A DNA stretch of 64,000 bases from positions 434,001 through 498,000 of the forward strand of contig NZ_CP071247.1 in assembly GCF_017301335.1 (NCBI RefSeq), given 5' to 3'. The DNA is from Marinobacter salinisoli. Lineage in GTDB: Bacteria; Pseudomonadota; Gammaproteobacteria; Pseudomonadales; Oleiphilaceae. Within the stretch, counting starts at the first letter, position 1; the number at the start of each line of letters is the position of its first letter. Below the pieces are notes generated by a model that was given only the letters and a program-made list of their open reading frames with translations, did not search any database and had not been told where the DNA came from. Position numbers and translations under genes: made by a program. Positions 36,784-45,739 of this stretch are shown piece by piece.

Positions 36784-37245
36784 TCAGTGCTTTCCGGTGG
36801 AGCCAAAGCCGCCTTCGCCGCGCTCGCTGGAATCAAACTCAGAAACCACCTCAAAATCGGCCTGAACCACCGGCACCAGCACCAGCTGGGCAATCCGTTC
36901 ACCCACTGCCACCGTAAAGGTCGTGTCGCCCCGATTCCAGCAGGACACCATGAGTTCGCCCTGATAATCGGAATCGATCAGCCCGACCAGGTTGCCCAGC
37001 ACGATACCGTGCTTGTGCCCCAAACCGCTGCGGGGCAGGATCATGGCGGCCAGGGACGGGTCGGCAATGTGGATGGACAACCCGGTCTTGATTAACTGGG
37101 TTTGCCCGGGCTCCAGGGTCAGCGGCGCCTCCAGACATGCCCTCAGGTCCAGCCCGGCAGAACCATCGGTGGCGTATTCAGGAAATGGAATATCCGTTCC
37201 GATTCGATCATCCAGCACGCGTACTTGCAGTTTCTTTCTGGTCAT
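36784..37245 (-). CDS. dut: Deoxyuridine triphosphatase
   Basis: About 153 residues, the normal trimeric dUTPase size. The five family motifs are visible: [41 protein letters not shown] and the C-terminal [10 protein letters not shown] arm that closes the active site. It removes dUTP and supplies dUMP for thymidylate. I chose the ATG at 37245 with GGAAG upstream rather than the GTG at 37257. It lies between coaBC and algC in the same direction. Confidence 0.95.
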   Translation of the reverse strand: MTRKKLQVRVLDDRIGTDIPFPEYATDGSAGLDLRACLEAPLTLEPGQTQLIKTGLSIHIADPSLAAMILPRSGLGHKHGIVLGNLVGLIDSDYQGELMVSCWNRGDTTFTVAVGERIAQLVLVPVVQADFEVVSEFDSSERGEGGFGSTGKH

Positions 37246-37283
37246 AAGGTCTTCCACAATATCAAAGCGTGACAGCAGGCCCG

Positions 37284-38483
37284 TCAGCCCGCTGCCTCAA
37301 GATGTTTGCCAATCAACAGCATCAAGCGTTCGGCAATCCGCTGCTTCGAATCCGGCCCGATAGACTCCCGCCCCTCCGGCCAGAACACGGTGACGGCGTT
37401 GTTTTCACTATTGAATCCCAGTCCGGGAACGGACACGTCGTTCGCCACGATCATGCGCAGTTTCTTGCGCTGCAGCTTATCCAGCGCATATTTCTCGACA
37501 TCGACAGTTTCCGCCGCAAAACCCACCGTGAACGGCGGATTATCCCGGCCAGCAATGGTGGCCAGCGTATCGGGATTGCGCACCAGCGGCAGCGTCATCT
37601 GCTCGGTGGATTTCTTGATCTTGTCATCGGCGCAGGTTTCCGGGCGGTAATCAGCCACCGCCGCGCTGGCAACGAACACGTCGCACCCCTCATCCACCGC
37701 GGAGCTCGATGCTCGCAGCATGTCCTCAGCGGTCTCCACCGTGCGCAACTCGACCCCCGCAGGCGCGGGAATATTCACCGGGCCGCTGACCAGCACCACG
37801 TCAGCTCCGGCGTCGCGGGCGGCCGCAGCCAGGGCATACCCCATTTTTCCGGAACTGTGGTTGCTGATGTAGCGGACCGGGTCAATGGGTTCGCGGGTGG
37901 GCCCGGCCGTAATCACGACCCGGCGGCCCGCCAGAACTCCGGCTTGATCCGTTTGCTCAATGAGACCCGCCAGCACGGCTGGCTCCAGCATACGCCCGGC
38001 GCCCACATCACCACACGCCTGCTCGCCCTGATCGGGTCCCCAAATGGTAATTTGGGGGTCCGCTTCCAGCAGCCGGATGTTTCTCTGCGTGCGATGGTTA
38101 CCCCACATGGCCTGGTTCATGGCGGGAGCGACTGCAATGGGCGCCTCGGTGGCACTGCAAAGCGTCGCCAGCAGGTCATCGGCCATGCCGTGCGCCAGAC
38201 GGGCAATAAAATCCGCAGACGCAGGTGCCACCACGACCTGCTCCGCCCACTTGGCCAGCTCAATGTGGCCCATGCCGGATTCCGCCTCCGGATCGAGTAA
38301 TGAGGTCCGGACCGGTTCACCGCTAAGCGCCTGAAAGGTCAGCGGAGTAATAAAGGCCTCGGCACCCGCCGTCATGACCACGCGGACACTGTGGCCGGCC
38401 TTCTTCAGCAAGCGGACCAGTTCGGCACTTTTATAGGCGGCAATACCGCCGGTGATGCCAAGCAGAATGCGTTTGGCAGGCAT
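37284..38483 (-). CDS. coaBC: Phosphopantothenoylcysteine decarboxylase/phosphopantothenate-cysteine ligase
   Basis: About 399 residues from the ATG at 38483. The N-terminal CoaC flavoprotein half starts [20 protein letters not shown] and has [10 protein letters not shown] and PAMNQAMW; the C-terminal CoaB half starts [20 protein letters not shown]. It performs two steps of coenzyme A synthesis; coaD lies about 10 kb away at 48 kb. The longer frame to 38573 adds a Cys-rich leader with no sign of translation. Followed by dut after 38 nt. Confidence 0.95.
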   Translation of the reverse strand: MPAKRILLGITGGIAAYKSAELVRLLKKAGHSVRVVMTAGAEAFITPLTFQALSGEPVRTSLLDPEAESGMGHIELAKWAEQVVVAPASADFIARLAHGMADDLLATLCSATEAPIAVAPAMNQAMWGNHRTQRNIRLLEADPQITIWGPDQGEQACGDVGAGRMLEPAVLAGLIEQTDQAGVLAGRRVVITAGPTREPIDPVRYISNHSSGKMGYALAAAARDAGADVVLVSGPVNIPAPAGVELRTVETAEDMLRASSSAVDEGCDVFVASAAVADYRPETCADDKIKKSTEQMTLPLVRNPDTLATIAGRDNPPFTVGFAAETVDVEKYALDKLQRKKLRMIVANDVSVPGLGFNSENNAVTVFWPEGRESIGPDSKQRIAERLMLLIGKHLEAAG

Positions 38484-38575
38484 AGGGGCCCTATCCTCAT
38501 AAAAAATAAGGCTTATAAGATAGCATGCTCGGACCCGGCAGACAGCCTGCCCACCGAACCAGACGTTTACCATTT

Positions 38576-38603
38576 GTTACTATTTCAAGTAACCTTTGTA
38601 ACC
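38576..38603. promoter_or_regulatory. Inverted repeat GTTACT-N6-AGTAAC between coaBC and radC
   Basis: GTTACT (38576-38581), 6-nt centre, AGTAAC (38588-38593), followed by a further GTAACC at 38598-38603. The sequence lies in the 181-bp divergent region and is AT-rich against its surroundings. It may be an operator; no known regulator is assigned. Confidence 0.3.
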
Positions 38604-38664
38604 CTCAGATACACGGCCGGTTATGGACCAACCGGCCCCACACCACGTTGCAAGGAAGGCAACC

Positions 38665-39339
38665 ATGGCACACTCTGACTGGCCCACCGACGAGCGCCCA
38701 CGGGAACGCCTGCTCACCCACGGAGCCCAATCGCTTTCGGACGCCGAACTACTGGCCATTTTTCTGCGCACCGGCACCGCAGGCACTCCGGTTCTGACCA
38801 TGTCGCGGCAGCTTATCTCCCGCTTTGGCGGGCTCAGGGGGCTGATGACGGCCTCCCGGCAACAGTTTTGCAGCATCAAGGGGCTCGGCTCAGCCAAGTA
38901 CGCCCAGGTACAAGCGGCCATGGAGATGGCACGGCGCGTGATGGACGAACCGCTGCGGCAGGGCGATCCACTCCGCTCACCGGAGGATACCCGCCGCTTC
39001 CTGACCAGCCGGCTGGGCACCTACCACCACGAAGTGTTTGCCGGACTGTTTCTGGACAACCGGCATCGGGTCCTGCAATACCGGGAACTGTTTCGTGGCA
39101 CCATCGACGGTGCCGCGGTCTACCCCCGCGAGGTGGTACGCCAGGCACTGGAAGACAATGCCGCCGCCGTCATCTTCGCTCACAACCACCCCTCAGGGGC
39201 CGCGGAACCCAGTCAGGCGGACATCGAGCTGACACGACGACTGCAAGAGGCTCTTGGACTCGTGGATATCAGGGTTCTTGACCATATGGTTGTCGGCCAC
39301 GGTGAGGTAGTATCGCTGGCCGAACGGGGACTGATGTGA
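38665..39339 (+). CDS. radC: RadC family JAMM-domain protein
   Basis: About 224 residues from the ATG at 38665 after GGAAGG. The N-terminal helix-hairpin-helix part ([39 protein letters not shown]) precedes a JAMM metalloprotease-like domain with [14 protein letters not shown] near residue 173. Despite the name, the family has no proven general DNA-repair role. The chromosomal copy beside coaBC and rpmBG is the vertically inherited one in many gammaproteobacteria. Confidence 0.92.
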   Translation: MAHSDWPTDERPRERLLTHGAQSLSDAELLAIFLRTGTAGTPVLTMSRQLISRFGGLRGLMTASRQQFCSIKGLGSAKYAQVQAAMEMARRVMDEPLRQGDPLRSPEDTRRFLTSRLGTYHHEVFAGLFLDNRHRVLQYRELFRGTIDGAAVYPREVVRQALEDNAAAVIFAHNHPSGAAEPSQADIELTRRLQEALGLVDIRVLDHMVVGHGEVVSLAERGLM

Positions 39340-39387
39340 ACATCGGGACAGCGGCGCTGAAAAGTTGGCCAAATTCCCAACAATTTT

Positions 39388-39416
39388 TTGCGTTGAGGCA
39401 TGAGTTCTGGTATAAA
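39388..39416 (+). promoter_or_regulatory. Predicted promoter of rpmB-rpmG
   Basis: TTGCGT (39388-39393), 17-nt spacer, TATAAA (39411-39416), preceded by an A/T-rich stretch (CAATTTTTTG) that could act as an UP element and followed by a GC-rich start region as in stringently controlled promoters. It sits about 130 nt before rpmB. Confidence 0.55.
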
Positions 39417-39555
39417 AGCGTCCCTTTCTGGCGGCGTCTGGCGAGCAGCGTTCAGTTTTAGCGGCGCGCGCGGGGGCTTGAGGGCTCCTCAGAGACCAGA
39501 GACGCATTAAAACGAATTCGTATTATTGAGACCATTGCTCAGGTCGGAGGCAAGT

Positions 39556-39792
39556 ATGTCCAGAGTTTGTCAGGTTACCGGTAAGCGCCCGGTCACCGGT
39601 AACAATGTATCCCACGCGATGAACCATACCCGTCGTCGCTTTCTGCCGAATCTGCAGAACCACCGTTTCTGGGTTGAGACCGAGAAGCGTTTCGTGAAGC
39701 TGCGCGTATCTACCAAAGGCATGCGCATCATCGACAAGAAAGGCATTGACGCTGTGCTGGCCGATATCCGTGCCCGCGGCGAGAAAGTATAA
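39556..39792 (+). CDS. rpmB: 50S ribosomal protein L28
   Basis: 78 residues starting [17 protein letters not shown], with [14 protein letters not shown] and the basic body typical of L28. Only the first Cys of the zinc-binding form is present, so this is the zinc-independent type. GGAGG precedes the ATG at 39556; the longer frame from 39526 is not needed. It is followed by rpmG after 11 nt. Confidence 0.97.
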   Translation: MSRVCQVTGKRPVTGNNVSHAMNHTRRRFLPNLQNHRFWVETEKRFVKLRVSTKGMRIIDKKGIDAVLADIRARGEKV

Positions 39793-39803
39793 GGAGCCGC
39801 ATC

Positions 39804-39959
39804 ATGCGCGAGAAAATCAAACTGGTCTCATCAGCAGGCACTGGTCACTTCTACACGACCATGAAGAACAAGCGTAACACCCCGGAAAAGATCGAGATCA
39901 AAAAGTACGATCCGGTTGTCCGCAAGCACGTTGCGTACAAGGAAGCGAAGATCAAGTAA
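39804..39959 (+). CDS. rpmG: 50S ribosomal protein L33
   Basis: 51 residues reading [19 protein letters not shown], then a basic middle and [14 protein letters not shown] at the end. There is no CxxC pair, so it is the zinc-free form. AGGAG stands before the ATG. rpmB-rpmG is a conserved two-gene unit ended by the strong terminator downstream. Confidence 0.97.
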   Translation: MREKIKLVSSAGTGHFYTTMKNKRNTPEKIEIKKYDPVVRKHVAYKEAKIK

Positions 39960-39972
39960 TTGATCAGGCCTC

Positions 39973-40010
39973 CAATAAAAAAACCCGGCACCATGCCGGG
40001 TTTTTTATTG
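39973..40010. terminator. Bidirectional intrinsic terminator after rpmG
   Basis: A long stem in which CCCGGC (39984-39989) pairs with GCCGGG (39995-40000), extended by A-run against T-run on both sides to CAATA/TATTG. It serves rpmG on the plus strand and the endonuclease-family gene on the minus strand. Confidence 0.92.
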
Positions 40011-40053
40011 CCTGCAAAGCGGTGCCAAGGGGCCGCAGCGCCAACACCAAGGG

Positions 40054-40914
40054 CTAGAAGGTCTTCACATACCCCTTCGGCAACGCCACATCCATGGCAA
40101 TGGGAAGGTGATCCGACACCGGAAAGCTGACCACCTCTGAACGACGGATCTCCAGCGACGGGCTCACCAGAATGTGATCCAGGGCCTTCTCCGGTCGCCA
40201 GCTCGGAAAGCTGTGAGCGGAATCGGGCAAAGGCACCAGGTCGGTCTCCTTCAGCGGCGTCTGGGTCAGCAATTCCTCGGCGTGATTATTCATGTCACCC
40301 ATGAGTACGACGTGCTCATAGTCCGCAATCTGCTCCCGAATGTAACCCAGCTGCCGCTGCTGCGCAGATTTGCTCAGGGACAGATGCATCAGCACCAGGA
40401 CCAGGGGATCATCCTCCGCGCCATAACGGGCGATAATCGCCCCGCGACCGGGAATCAGCCCCGGCAGTTTGTGCTCGGTTACATCCAGCGGCCGGTAACG
40501 ACTCAACAAACCATTGCTGTGCTGCGCAATCTGCCCCAGGTTCCGGTTCAGCTGCTGATACCAGAAAGGTATGCCCGCCGCCTCGGCAAGATACTGGACC
40601 TGATTGATGTAGCCGCTGCGCAGGCTTCCGCCGTCGCACTCCTGCAAGGCCACCACGTCGTAATTACCGATCAGGTGGGCAATTCGGTCCAGATTCTGTA
40701 TCCGGTTTCGATGCGGCAGCAGGTGCTGCCAGCTACGGGTCAGGTAATGGCGATAGGACGAGGTATTGATGCCAACCTGAATATTGAAGGTAAGCAGCCG
40801 GATGTGGCGGTGAGGCTCGAACTCAGGCACGTCTTCCACCCCGGACCAATTGCTCCGGGGCTCGCTGGCAACATTGACAGAACCGTTCAGCTGCTTGCGG
40901 ATTCGCTTGTACAT
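40054..40914 (-). CDS. Endonuclease/exonuclease/phosphatase family protein
   Basis: About 286 residues from the ATG at 40914, preceded by GTGGAG. The EEP-fold motifs are all present: LLTFNIQVG, VVALQECDGG (metal Glu), HSNGLLSRY, LMGDMNNHAEE (Asp-Asn pair), KALDHILVSPS and VSDHLPIAMDV (catalytic His). There is no signal peptide. The family covers nucleases, sphingomyelinases and inositol phosphatases, so the substrate cannot be named. It follows dsbA after 52 nt on the same strand. Confidence 0.82.
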   Translation of the reverse strand: MYKRIRKQLNGSVNVASEPRSNWSGVEDVPEFEPHRHIRLLTFNIQVGINTSSYRHYLTRSWQHLLPHRNRIQNLDRIAHLIGNYDVVALQECDGGSLRSGYINQVQYLAEAAGIPFWYQQLNRNLGQIAQHSNGLLSRYRPLDVTEHKLPGLIPGRGAIIARYGAEDDPLVLVLMHLSLSKSAQQRQLGYIREQIADYEHVVLMGDMNNHAEELLTQTPLKETDLVPLPDSAHSFPSWRPEKALDHILVSPSLEIRRSEVVSFPVSDHLPIAMDVALPKGYVKTF

Positions 40915-40966
40915 AACGCCTGCTCCACCCTGCTCCTGAACATCACACCGGCCGCCATCTGTTCGC

Positions 40967-41605
40967 TTACTCGGCCATCTCACCACGCTCTTTGGCAATC
41001 AGGTAATCGACGACTTCAAGAACCTCTTCATGACCGCCAGCCATAGAAGCGCTGACCTTGTACTTGCCATTAACGAGCATAGCCGGAACACCGGTAATCC
41101 GCGCGCCGCGAATCTTGGCTTGAGCCTGCTGCATCCGGGCATTTACCCCAAAGCTCTTGTAGGTCTCAAGGAAAGTGTCGGCGTCGACACCGTAGCCTGC
41201 AACGAAATCAGCCATCTCTTCCGGCGTATTCAGCGGACGACGCTCACCGGCAAGCCGGTCAAACAGGGCATCGTGAACCTTGTTCAGCTCACCCATCGCA
41301 TCCAGCGCATAGAAGGCCCGGGCATGGGGTTCCCAGGAACGACCGAGCGCCGCCGGCATCAGGACGAACTCCACATCTTCCGGCAGCTCTTCTTCCCAGG
41401 CCTCAACCAGGGGTTTGAAGCTGTAGCAGTGCGGGCAGCCGTACCAGAAAATCTCGGCAACTTCGACCGCACCCTCGCTGGCAGTCCGTACCGGAGTATT
41501 GAGGGTTTCGTAGTGCTTGCCCTCCTCCCAGGTGTCAGCGCTGGCCTGGGCACCGAACGCAAAGGCAACGGCCAGAAAAGCTGCGTTTCCGAGTTTTCTT
41601 ATCAT
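40967..41605 (-). CDS. dsbA: Periplasmic thiol:disulfide oxidoreductase DsbA
   Basis: A 212-residue thioredoxin-fold protein with a Sec signal peptide (NAAFLAVAFAFGAQASA). The active site is CPHC in IFWYGCPHCYSFK and the cis-Pro loop is ITGVPAMLVNG. The helical insert is of the DsbA type. It introduces disulfides into secreted proteins and is reoxidised by DsbB. It is downstream of the cytochrome c4 gene, but a terminator separates the two, so it should have its own promoter at 41606-41715. Confidence 0.93.
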   Translation of the reverse strand: MIRKLGNAAFLAVAFAFGAQASADTWEEGKHYETLNTPVRTASEGAVEVAEIFWYGCPHCYSFKPLVEAWEEELPEDVEFVLMPAALGRSWEPHARAFYALDAMGELNKVHDALFDRLAGERRPLNTPEEMADFVAGYGVDADTFLETYKSFGVNARMQQAQAKIRGARITGVPAMLVNGKYKVSASMAGGHEEVLEVVDYLIAKERGEMAE

Positions 41606-41715
41606 CGGGCATCTCCACTATCATTGAGTAACTTGGTAGCGGGTGATTATGACCCAGGCACCCTGAAAAGTTCCACCGAACGGGCGATTCATCCGGTTAC
41701 AGAATGGCAAGCAAC

Positions 41716-41744
41716 AAAAAACCCCGCACAAGGCGGGGTTTTTT
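41716..41744. terminator. Bidirectional intrinsic terminator after cytochrome c4
   Basis: AAAAAACCCCGC (41716-41727), loop ACAAG, GCGGGGTTTTTT (41733-41744). It lies 23 bp beyond the cytochrome c4 stop on the minus strand, and its A-run becomes the T-run of that transcript. Confidence 0.9.
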
Positions 41745-41766
41745 CGAATCCAGACGTATCCGGAAA

Positions 41767-42375
41767 TCAGTTGAGCCCGGACACGTAATTGGCAACCGCT
41801 TCAATTTCGGCATCGGTCAGCTTGGCCGCGACGTCCATCATGATGGCCGCACTAGCACCATTGTTACGCTCGCCCGCACGGTAGGCCTTCAATTGCTTGG
41901 CCACATACTCGGCATTCTGCCCACCGAGCGCCGGATAACCGCCGGGCTCATTGCCCTTGCCCTGAGGGTTATGACATCCGGCGCACGCAGGCACGCCAGA
42001 GGCCAGATTGCCACCGCGATACAACGCAGCACCCTGCTCTACCAGCTCCGGGTCGGCCTGACTTACCACCATCTCGTTGCTGTTGAAGTAAGCCGCCAGA
42101 TCCTGCAGTTCCTGCTCCGATTTGCCGTCCAGCAGACCGGTCATCTCAGCAATGGCGCGCTCACCGCTCTGGATCGCCACCAGCTGATCGTAAAGGTACT
42201 TCTCGCCCAACCCCGACAGCTTGGGATACGCGCCCATCACCGGCTTCTGGCCACCCTGACCATGACAGCCGGCACAGACGGCGGCGTTCTGCTCGCCCGC
42301 TTGAGGATCTCCTGCCCCGTGCGCCATCGTTGTGAGGCCAACACCGAGAACAACTCCTGCGATCAGTTTTTTCAT
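41767..42375 (-). CDS. Cytochrome c4 (di-heme)
   Basis: About 202 residues from the ATG at 42375 after GGAG. A signal peptide (LIAGVVLGVGLTTMAHGA) directs it to the periplasm. Two heme-binding CAGCH motifs lie in the two halves, each followed by a Met-containing segment for the axial ligand (QKPVMGAYPKLSG and the C-terminal IMMDVAAKLTDAEI). Cytochrome c4 carries electrons from the bc1 complex to terminal oxidases. It is divergent from engB, as in Pseudomonas. Confidence 0.92.
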   Translation of the reverse strand: MKKLIAGVVLGVGLTTMAHGAGDPQAGEQNAAVCAGCHGQGGQKPVMGAYPKLSGLGEKYLYDQLVAIQSGERAIAEMTGLLDGKSEQELQDLAAYFNSNEMVVSQADPELVEQGAALYRGGNLASGVPACAGCHNPQGKGNEPGGYPALGGQNAEYVAKQLKAYRAGERNNGASAAIMMDVAAKLTDAEIEAVANYVSGLN

Positions 42376-42554
42376 GCTCGCTCCGCTTCTCTCATCCATC
42401 TATAAAGGTATTCTTCGTTGTGCAGCCGGCAGGCACTGATCAGTCAGGCTCAAAACCGCGGCCGTCGGCGGCCACGCACAGCGCGCCGCCCGGAATTGGT
42501 GTAGCATTATACATTAATCCCTGATAACTGAAATCCAAAGGAAAGCCAACCACT

Positions 42555-43196
42555 GTGGACCCCGATCAGACGCCAAAATCGATTTCCTATAACAGCGCCC
42601 GCTTTCTCATCAGCGCCTCTCGCCTGGAAGAATGTCCGCCGGACATCGGTGCCGAAGTAGCTTTCGCTGGCCGGTCCAACGCCGGCAAATCAAGCGCCCT
42701 GAATGCCATAACCGCAAACGGCAAACTGGCCCGCACCAGCAAAACCCCCGGGCGCACCCGACTGATCAACTTCTTCACCCTCAATCGCGAAGGCAGTCGC
42801 CTTGTTGACCTGCCGGGCTACGGCTACGCGAAAGTCTCCAGGGACATGAAAGACGACTGGCAGAAACACCTGGGGCACTACCTGAATGACCGCCGCTGCC
42901 TGCGCGGGCTGGTGCTGGTCATGGATATTCGCCACCCGCTAACCGATTTCGACCAAATGATGGTGGATTGGTGTGAGCATAACAACCTGCCGCTGATGAT
43001 TCTTGCCACCAAGGCTGACAAACTGAAGTTTGGGCAGGCGAAAACCGCCATGCTGGGCATCGCCAAGAAGCTCAAAGCATTCTCCTGCGTTGAACACCTG
43101 ATCATGTTTTCGGCCACCTCCAAACGCGGCGTCGAGGAATGCCGGGAAGCCTTGACCGACTGGCTCGAGGCGTCCGACGAGGAAATACCCCAGTAA
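42555..43196 (+). CDS. engB: Ribosome biogenesis GTPase EngB/YsxC
   Basis: A 213-residue TRAFAC GTPase. G1 is [13 protein letters not shown]3 is [12 protein letters not shown]4 is TKADK and G5 is near FSATSKRG. It helps mature the 50S subunit and is usually essential. The start is a GTG at 42555; AGGAAA lies about 11 nt upstream and no ATG fits the family length. It is divergent from the cytochrome c4 gene. Confidence 0.95.
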   Translation: MDPDQTPKSISYNSARFLISASRLEECPPDIGAEVAFAGRSNAGKSSALNAITANGKLARTSKTPGRTRLINFFTLNREGSRLVDLPGYGYAKVSRDMKDDWQKHLGHYLNDRRCLRGLVLVMDIRHPLTDFDQMMVDWCEHNNLPLMILATKADKLKFGQAKTAMLGIAKKLKAFSCVEHLIMFSATSKRGVEECREALTDWLEASDEEIPQ

Positions 43197-43202
43197 ACTG
43201 CC

Positions 43203-43234
43203 AAAAAAAACCGGTCTGTCGGGCGACAGACCGG
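43203..43234 (-). terminator. Intrinsic terminator on the minus strand in the engB/tetR gap
   Basis: CCGGTCTGTC (43211-43220), loop GGGC, GACAGACCGG (43225-43234), with an A8 run at 43203-43210 that becomes a T8 run on the minus strand. It would end the TetR transcript about 150 nt past its stop. The plus-strand side lacks a T-run, so engB may use only the stem. Confidence 0.8.
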
Positions 43235-43386
43235 AGAAACGTCAGGGTTTGCGACGTGTGCTAAAACCTGAGAACTCACTCAGGAGACGCAGAAAGTCCG
43301 AATTTCCTACGTCACTTCATTGGAGAACGCATTCTTCATAAAGTTCCCAGAGTCGTTCAATTTTTGATCGAAATCTCGGTTTCTAC

Positions 43387-44061
43387 CTAGGCGGACGTCT
43401 CAATTCCATTATCGGGAAGCAGCGTCGGCCGGTAGTTTTCGCGCAGAGCGAGCACCCTGTCACTAAACGCAGACGTCAGGTAGGGAATCATCAAGGTCAG
43501 GACCTGATAAATCCCCTGCTTCAGCTCATGTATGCTCAGCTTCGCGTACGTTTCCTCCGCATGAGCGGTTTTCAGATAAGCCATCCAATTGGTCACCACC
43601 AGCCACACATTCAACGACATTGCCGAACGCAAGTTTTGCGCCTGGGCTTCAAGAATGCCCGCTTCCGTTAACTTCTCGAAAATCCGGTTGATGGCCTTCA
43701 GGCACCGGTTGGTGAAATCACGGTAGTCGGTGCGGAGACGTGGATCGCTATCCAGCAGGTATTCCAGGTCCCGGTGGAAGAAGCGGTAACTCCATAAACC
43801 ATCGAATACGGATTCCAGGTAGAAGTTCAGATCATCCAGGGTCATGACCCGGTCTTCCGGTATATCCAGGTAGTAATCCACCAGTTTCTCGTACTCGAGG
43901 AAAATCTCGTAAATGATGTCGGACTTGTTGCGGAAGTGGTAATACAGATTGCCCGGCGAAATCGCCAGATGAGCTGCAATGTGATTGGTGGTGACGTTAC
44001 GCTCCCCCCGCTCGTTGAAAAGCTCCAGGCTCGCGAGCACGATCTTGTCTCTTGTTTTCAT
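43387..44061 (-). CDS. TetR-family transcriptional regulator of the adjacent alcohol/aldehyde oxidation genes
   Basis: A 224-residue regulator. The N-terminal helix-turn-helix is VTTNHIAAHLAISPGNLYYH (about 24-43), and the rest is a helical ligand-binding domain rich in aromatic residues (FYLESVFDGLWSYRFFHRDL). It is divergent from the aldehyde dehydrogenase. The only perfect palindrome in the intergenic region lies within the promoter facing that gene, so this regulator is the obvious candidate to bind it. The inducer is probably the alcohol, aldehyde or acid of the pathway, but this is inferred. Confidence 0.85.
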   Translation of the reverse strand: MKTRDKIVLASLELFNERGERNVTTNHIAAHLAISPGNLYYHFRNKSDIIYEIFLEYEKLVDYYLDIPEDRVMTLDDLNFYLESVFDGLWSYRFFHRDLEYLLDSDPRLRTDYRDFTNRCLKAINRIFEKLTEAGILEAQAQNLRSAMSLNVWLVVTNWMAYLKTAHAEETYAKLSIHELKQGIYQVLTLMIPYLTSAFSDRVLALRENYRPTLLPDNGIETSA

Positions 44062-44123
44062 ACACCTGCCGGCATTGAGTACATGTCTTATTTCTGGATG
44101 GCCTGACCGGCCATCGGCTCAGC

Positions 44124-44151
44124 TTGACTCCTAGAGTATATACTCTAATAA
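44124..44151 (+). promoter_or_regulatory. Predicted promoter of the aldehyde dehydrogenase gene
   Basis: TTGACT (44124-44129), 16-nt spacer, TAATAA (44146-44151). The spacer is filled by the palindrome listed separately. GGAGAG provides a Shine-Dalgarno sequence before the ATG at 44236. Confidence 0.6.
44132..44147. promoter_or_regulatory. Perfect 16-bp palindrome, candidate TetR operator
   Basis: TAGAGTATATACTCTA is its own reverse complement. It occupies the -35/-10 spacer of the predicted aldehyde dehydrogenase promoter, where a bound TetR dimer would exclude RNA polymerase, and lies 71 bp before the divergent tetR start. Confidence 0.7.
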
Positions 44152-44235
44152 TACGTTCAAAGGCAAATTGAACACTTTTTCGCCAGCGCGCATCAATCTG
44201 CCTAACGACAACCATACAGCACTGGAGAGTCGAAT

Positions 44236-45681
44236 ATGGGAGCCACCGTCGTCCAGCTCACCGAGAGCAAAAAACAGATCCAGCACACGCACCGGACGTT
44301 CGACGATCAGACCAAAGCGTTCCGCAGCAATCCCATGCCGTCGATCTCCGAGCGCAGAGAAAACCTCAAACGACTGAAGCGGCTTATCCTCACCAATCAG
44401 GAGCGGCTGATCGAGGCGATTGACCGAGATTTCAGCTGCCGCTCGAAAGACGAGACGCTGATTGCCGAGGTTATGCCCTCGATCCAGTGCATCAACTACA
44501 CCCTCAAACACCTCGACGGCTGGATGAAACCATCCAAACGGCATGTTTCCATGCTGTTCCAGCCAGCCAGCAACCAGGTTCATTACCAGCCCAAGGGCGT
44601 GGTTGGCATCATCGTGCCCTGGAATTACCCGCTTTACCTTGCCGTCGGCCCTCTGGTGGCATCGCTTTCGGCCGGCAACCGCAGCATGATCAAAATGTCG
44701 GAGTACACGCCGCATACGTCTGCCCTGTTTAAGGAAATCATCGAAGGCTCCTTCCCGGGCGACCTGGTCTCGGTCATCACCGGCGAAGCAGATGTGGCAG
44801 CCGATTTTTCCGCACAGCCTTTCGATCACCTGCTCTTCACGGGCTCCACGTCGGTGGGTCGCCTGGTCATGAAAGCAGCGGCCGAAAACCTGACCCCGGT
44901 CACCCTCGAACTGGGCGGCAAGTCGCCGGCCATCGTATCGCCGGACGTTCCCATGGAGGACGCCGCCCAGCGCATCGCCTTCGGTAAAGCATTCAACGCC
45001 GGGCAAACCTGCGTGGCACCGGACTACGTGCTGTGCCCGTCAGACCGGGTTCAGGCTTTCGTTGATGAATTTCGCACCCGCTTCTCGGAGATGTATCCCA
45101 GCATTCGGGACAACGACGATTACACCGCCATCATCAACGAGCGCCAGTACGCCAGGCTGCAGAGCTACCTGGACGACGCCCGGGCGAAGGGTGCAAAAAT
45201 CATTGAGATCAATCCGGCCCGGGAAAATCTGGGGGATGGCACCCGGAAAATCCCGCTGACCCTGATCCTCAATACCACGCCGGACATGAAGGTGATGCAG
45301 GACGAGATCTTCGGCCCACTGCTTCCGGTGGTCGGCTACACCAACCTGGATGAGGCCGTGCACTACATCAACGAGCGGCCGCGGCCGCTGGCGCTGTACT
45401 TCTTTGGCTACGACAGAGGCCAGCAGCAGTACGTGGTGCACCAAACCCATTCCGGCGGCATGTGCATTAACGATGCGCTGATGCACGTGGCACAGGATGA
45501 TCTGCCCTTCGGCGGCATCGGGGATTCCGGCATGGGCCACTATCACGGCAAGGAAGGTTTTCTGACCTTCTCCCATCACCGGGCGATCTTCACCAAGCAG
45601 AAATTCAACAGCGGTCAGTTTGTGTACCCACCGCACGGAACCAGCCTGCACAAGATGATATACAAACTGTTCATACGTTGA
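44236..45681 (+). CDS. Coniferyl-aldehyde-dehydrogenase-like NAD(P) aldehyde dehydrogenase
   Basis: A 481-residue ALDH-superfamily enzyme of the CalB/class 3 type. Cofactor-binding segments are VVGIIVPWNYPLYLAVGPLV and LLFTGSTSVGRLVM; catalytic Glu225 is in LELGGKSP and nucleophile Cys259 in NAGQTCVAPDYVL. The C-terminus has basic and hydrophobic residues (LHKMIYKLFIR) as in class 3 enzymes that associate with membranes. Partners downstream are a Tat-exported subunit and a GMC flavoprotein, so a chain alcohol to aldehyde to acid is likely. Coniferyl aldehyde itself need not be the substrate; fatty aldehydes are as plausible in a marine oil-degrader-like host. Confidence 0.88.
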   Translation: MGATVVQLTESKKQIQHTHRTFDDQTKAFRSNPMPSISERRENLKRLKRLILTNQERLIEAIDRDFSCRSKDETLIAEVMPSIQCINYTLKHLDGWMKPSKRHVSMLFQPASNQVHYQPKGVVGIIVPWNYPLYLAVGPLVASLSAGNRSMIKMSEYTPHTSALFKEIIEGSFPGDLVSVITGEADVAADFSAQPFDHLLFTGSTSVGRLVMKAAAENLTPVTLELGGKSPAIVSPDVPMEDAAQRIAFGKAFNAGQTCVAPDYVLCPSDRVQAFVDEFRTRFSEMYPSIRDNDDYTAIINERQYARLQSYLDDARAKGAKIIEINPARENLGDGTRKIPLTLILNTTPDMKVMQDEIFGPLLPVVGYTNLDEAVHYINERPRPLALYFFGYDRGQQQYVVHQTHSGGMCINDALMHVAQDDLPFGGIGDSGMGHYHGKEGFLTFSHHRAIFTKQKFNSGQFVYPPHGTSLHKMIYKLFIR

Positions 45682-45687
45682 CCTATG

Positions 45688-45713
45688 CCGGGGCGGCCGA
45701 ACGGCCGCCCCGG
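45688..45713 (+). terminator. Intercistronic 11-bp perfect hairpin after the aldehyde dehydrogenase
   Basis: CCGGGGCGGCC, loop GAAC, GGCCGCCCCGG, with no T-run. It begins 7 nt past the stop and 27 nt before the next start. Most likely an mRNA 3'-stability or partial-termination element that sets the relative level of the first gene. Confidence 0.5.
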
Positions 45714-45739
45714 CCACAATAACGACAAGACAGGACGTC

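Noticed and set aside
38665..39339. radC as a sign of a mobile element
   Set aside because: Mobile radC homologues occur with phage and integrative elements, but this one has the standard chromosomal neighbours coaBC and rpmB-rpmG and no integrase or transposase nearby.
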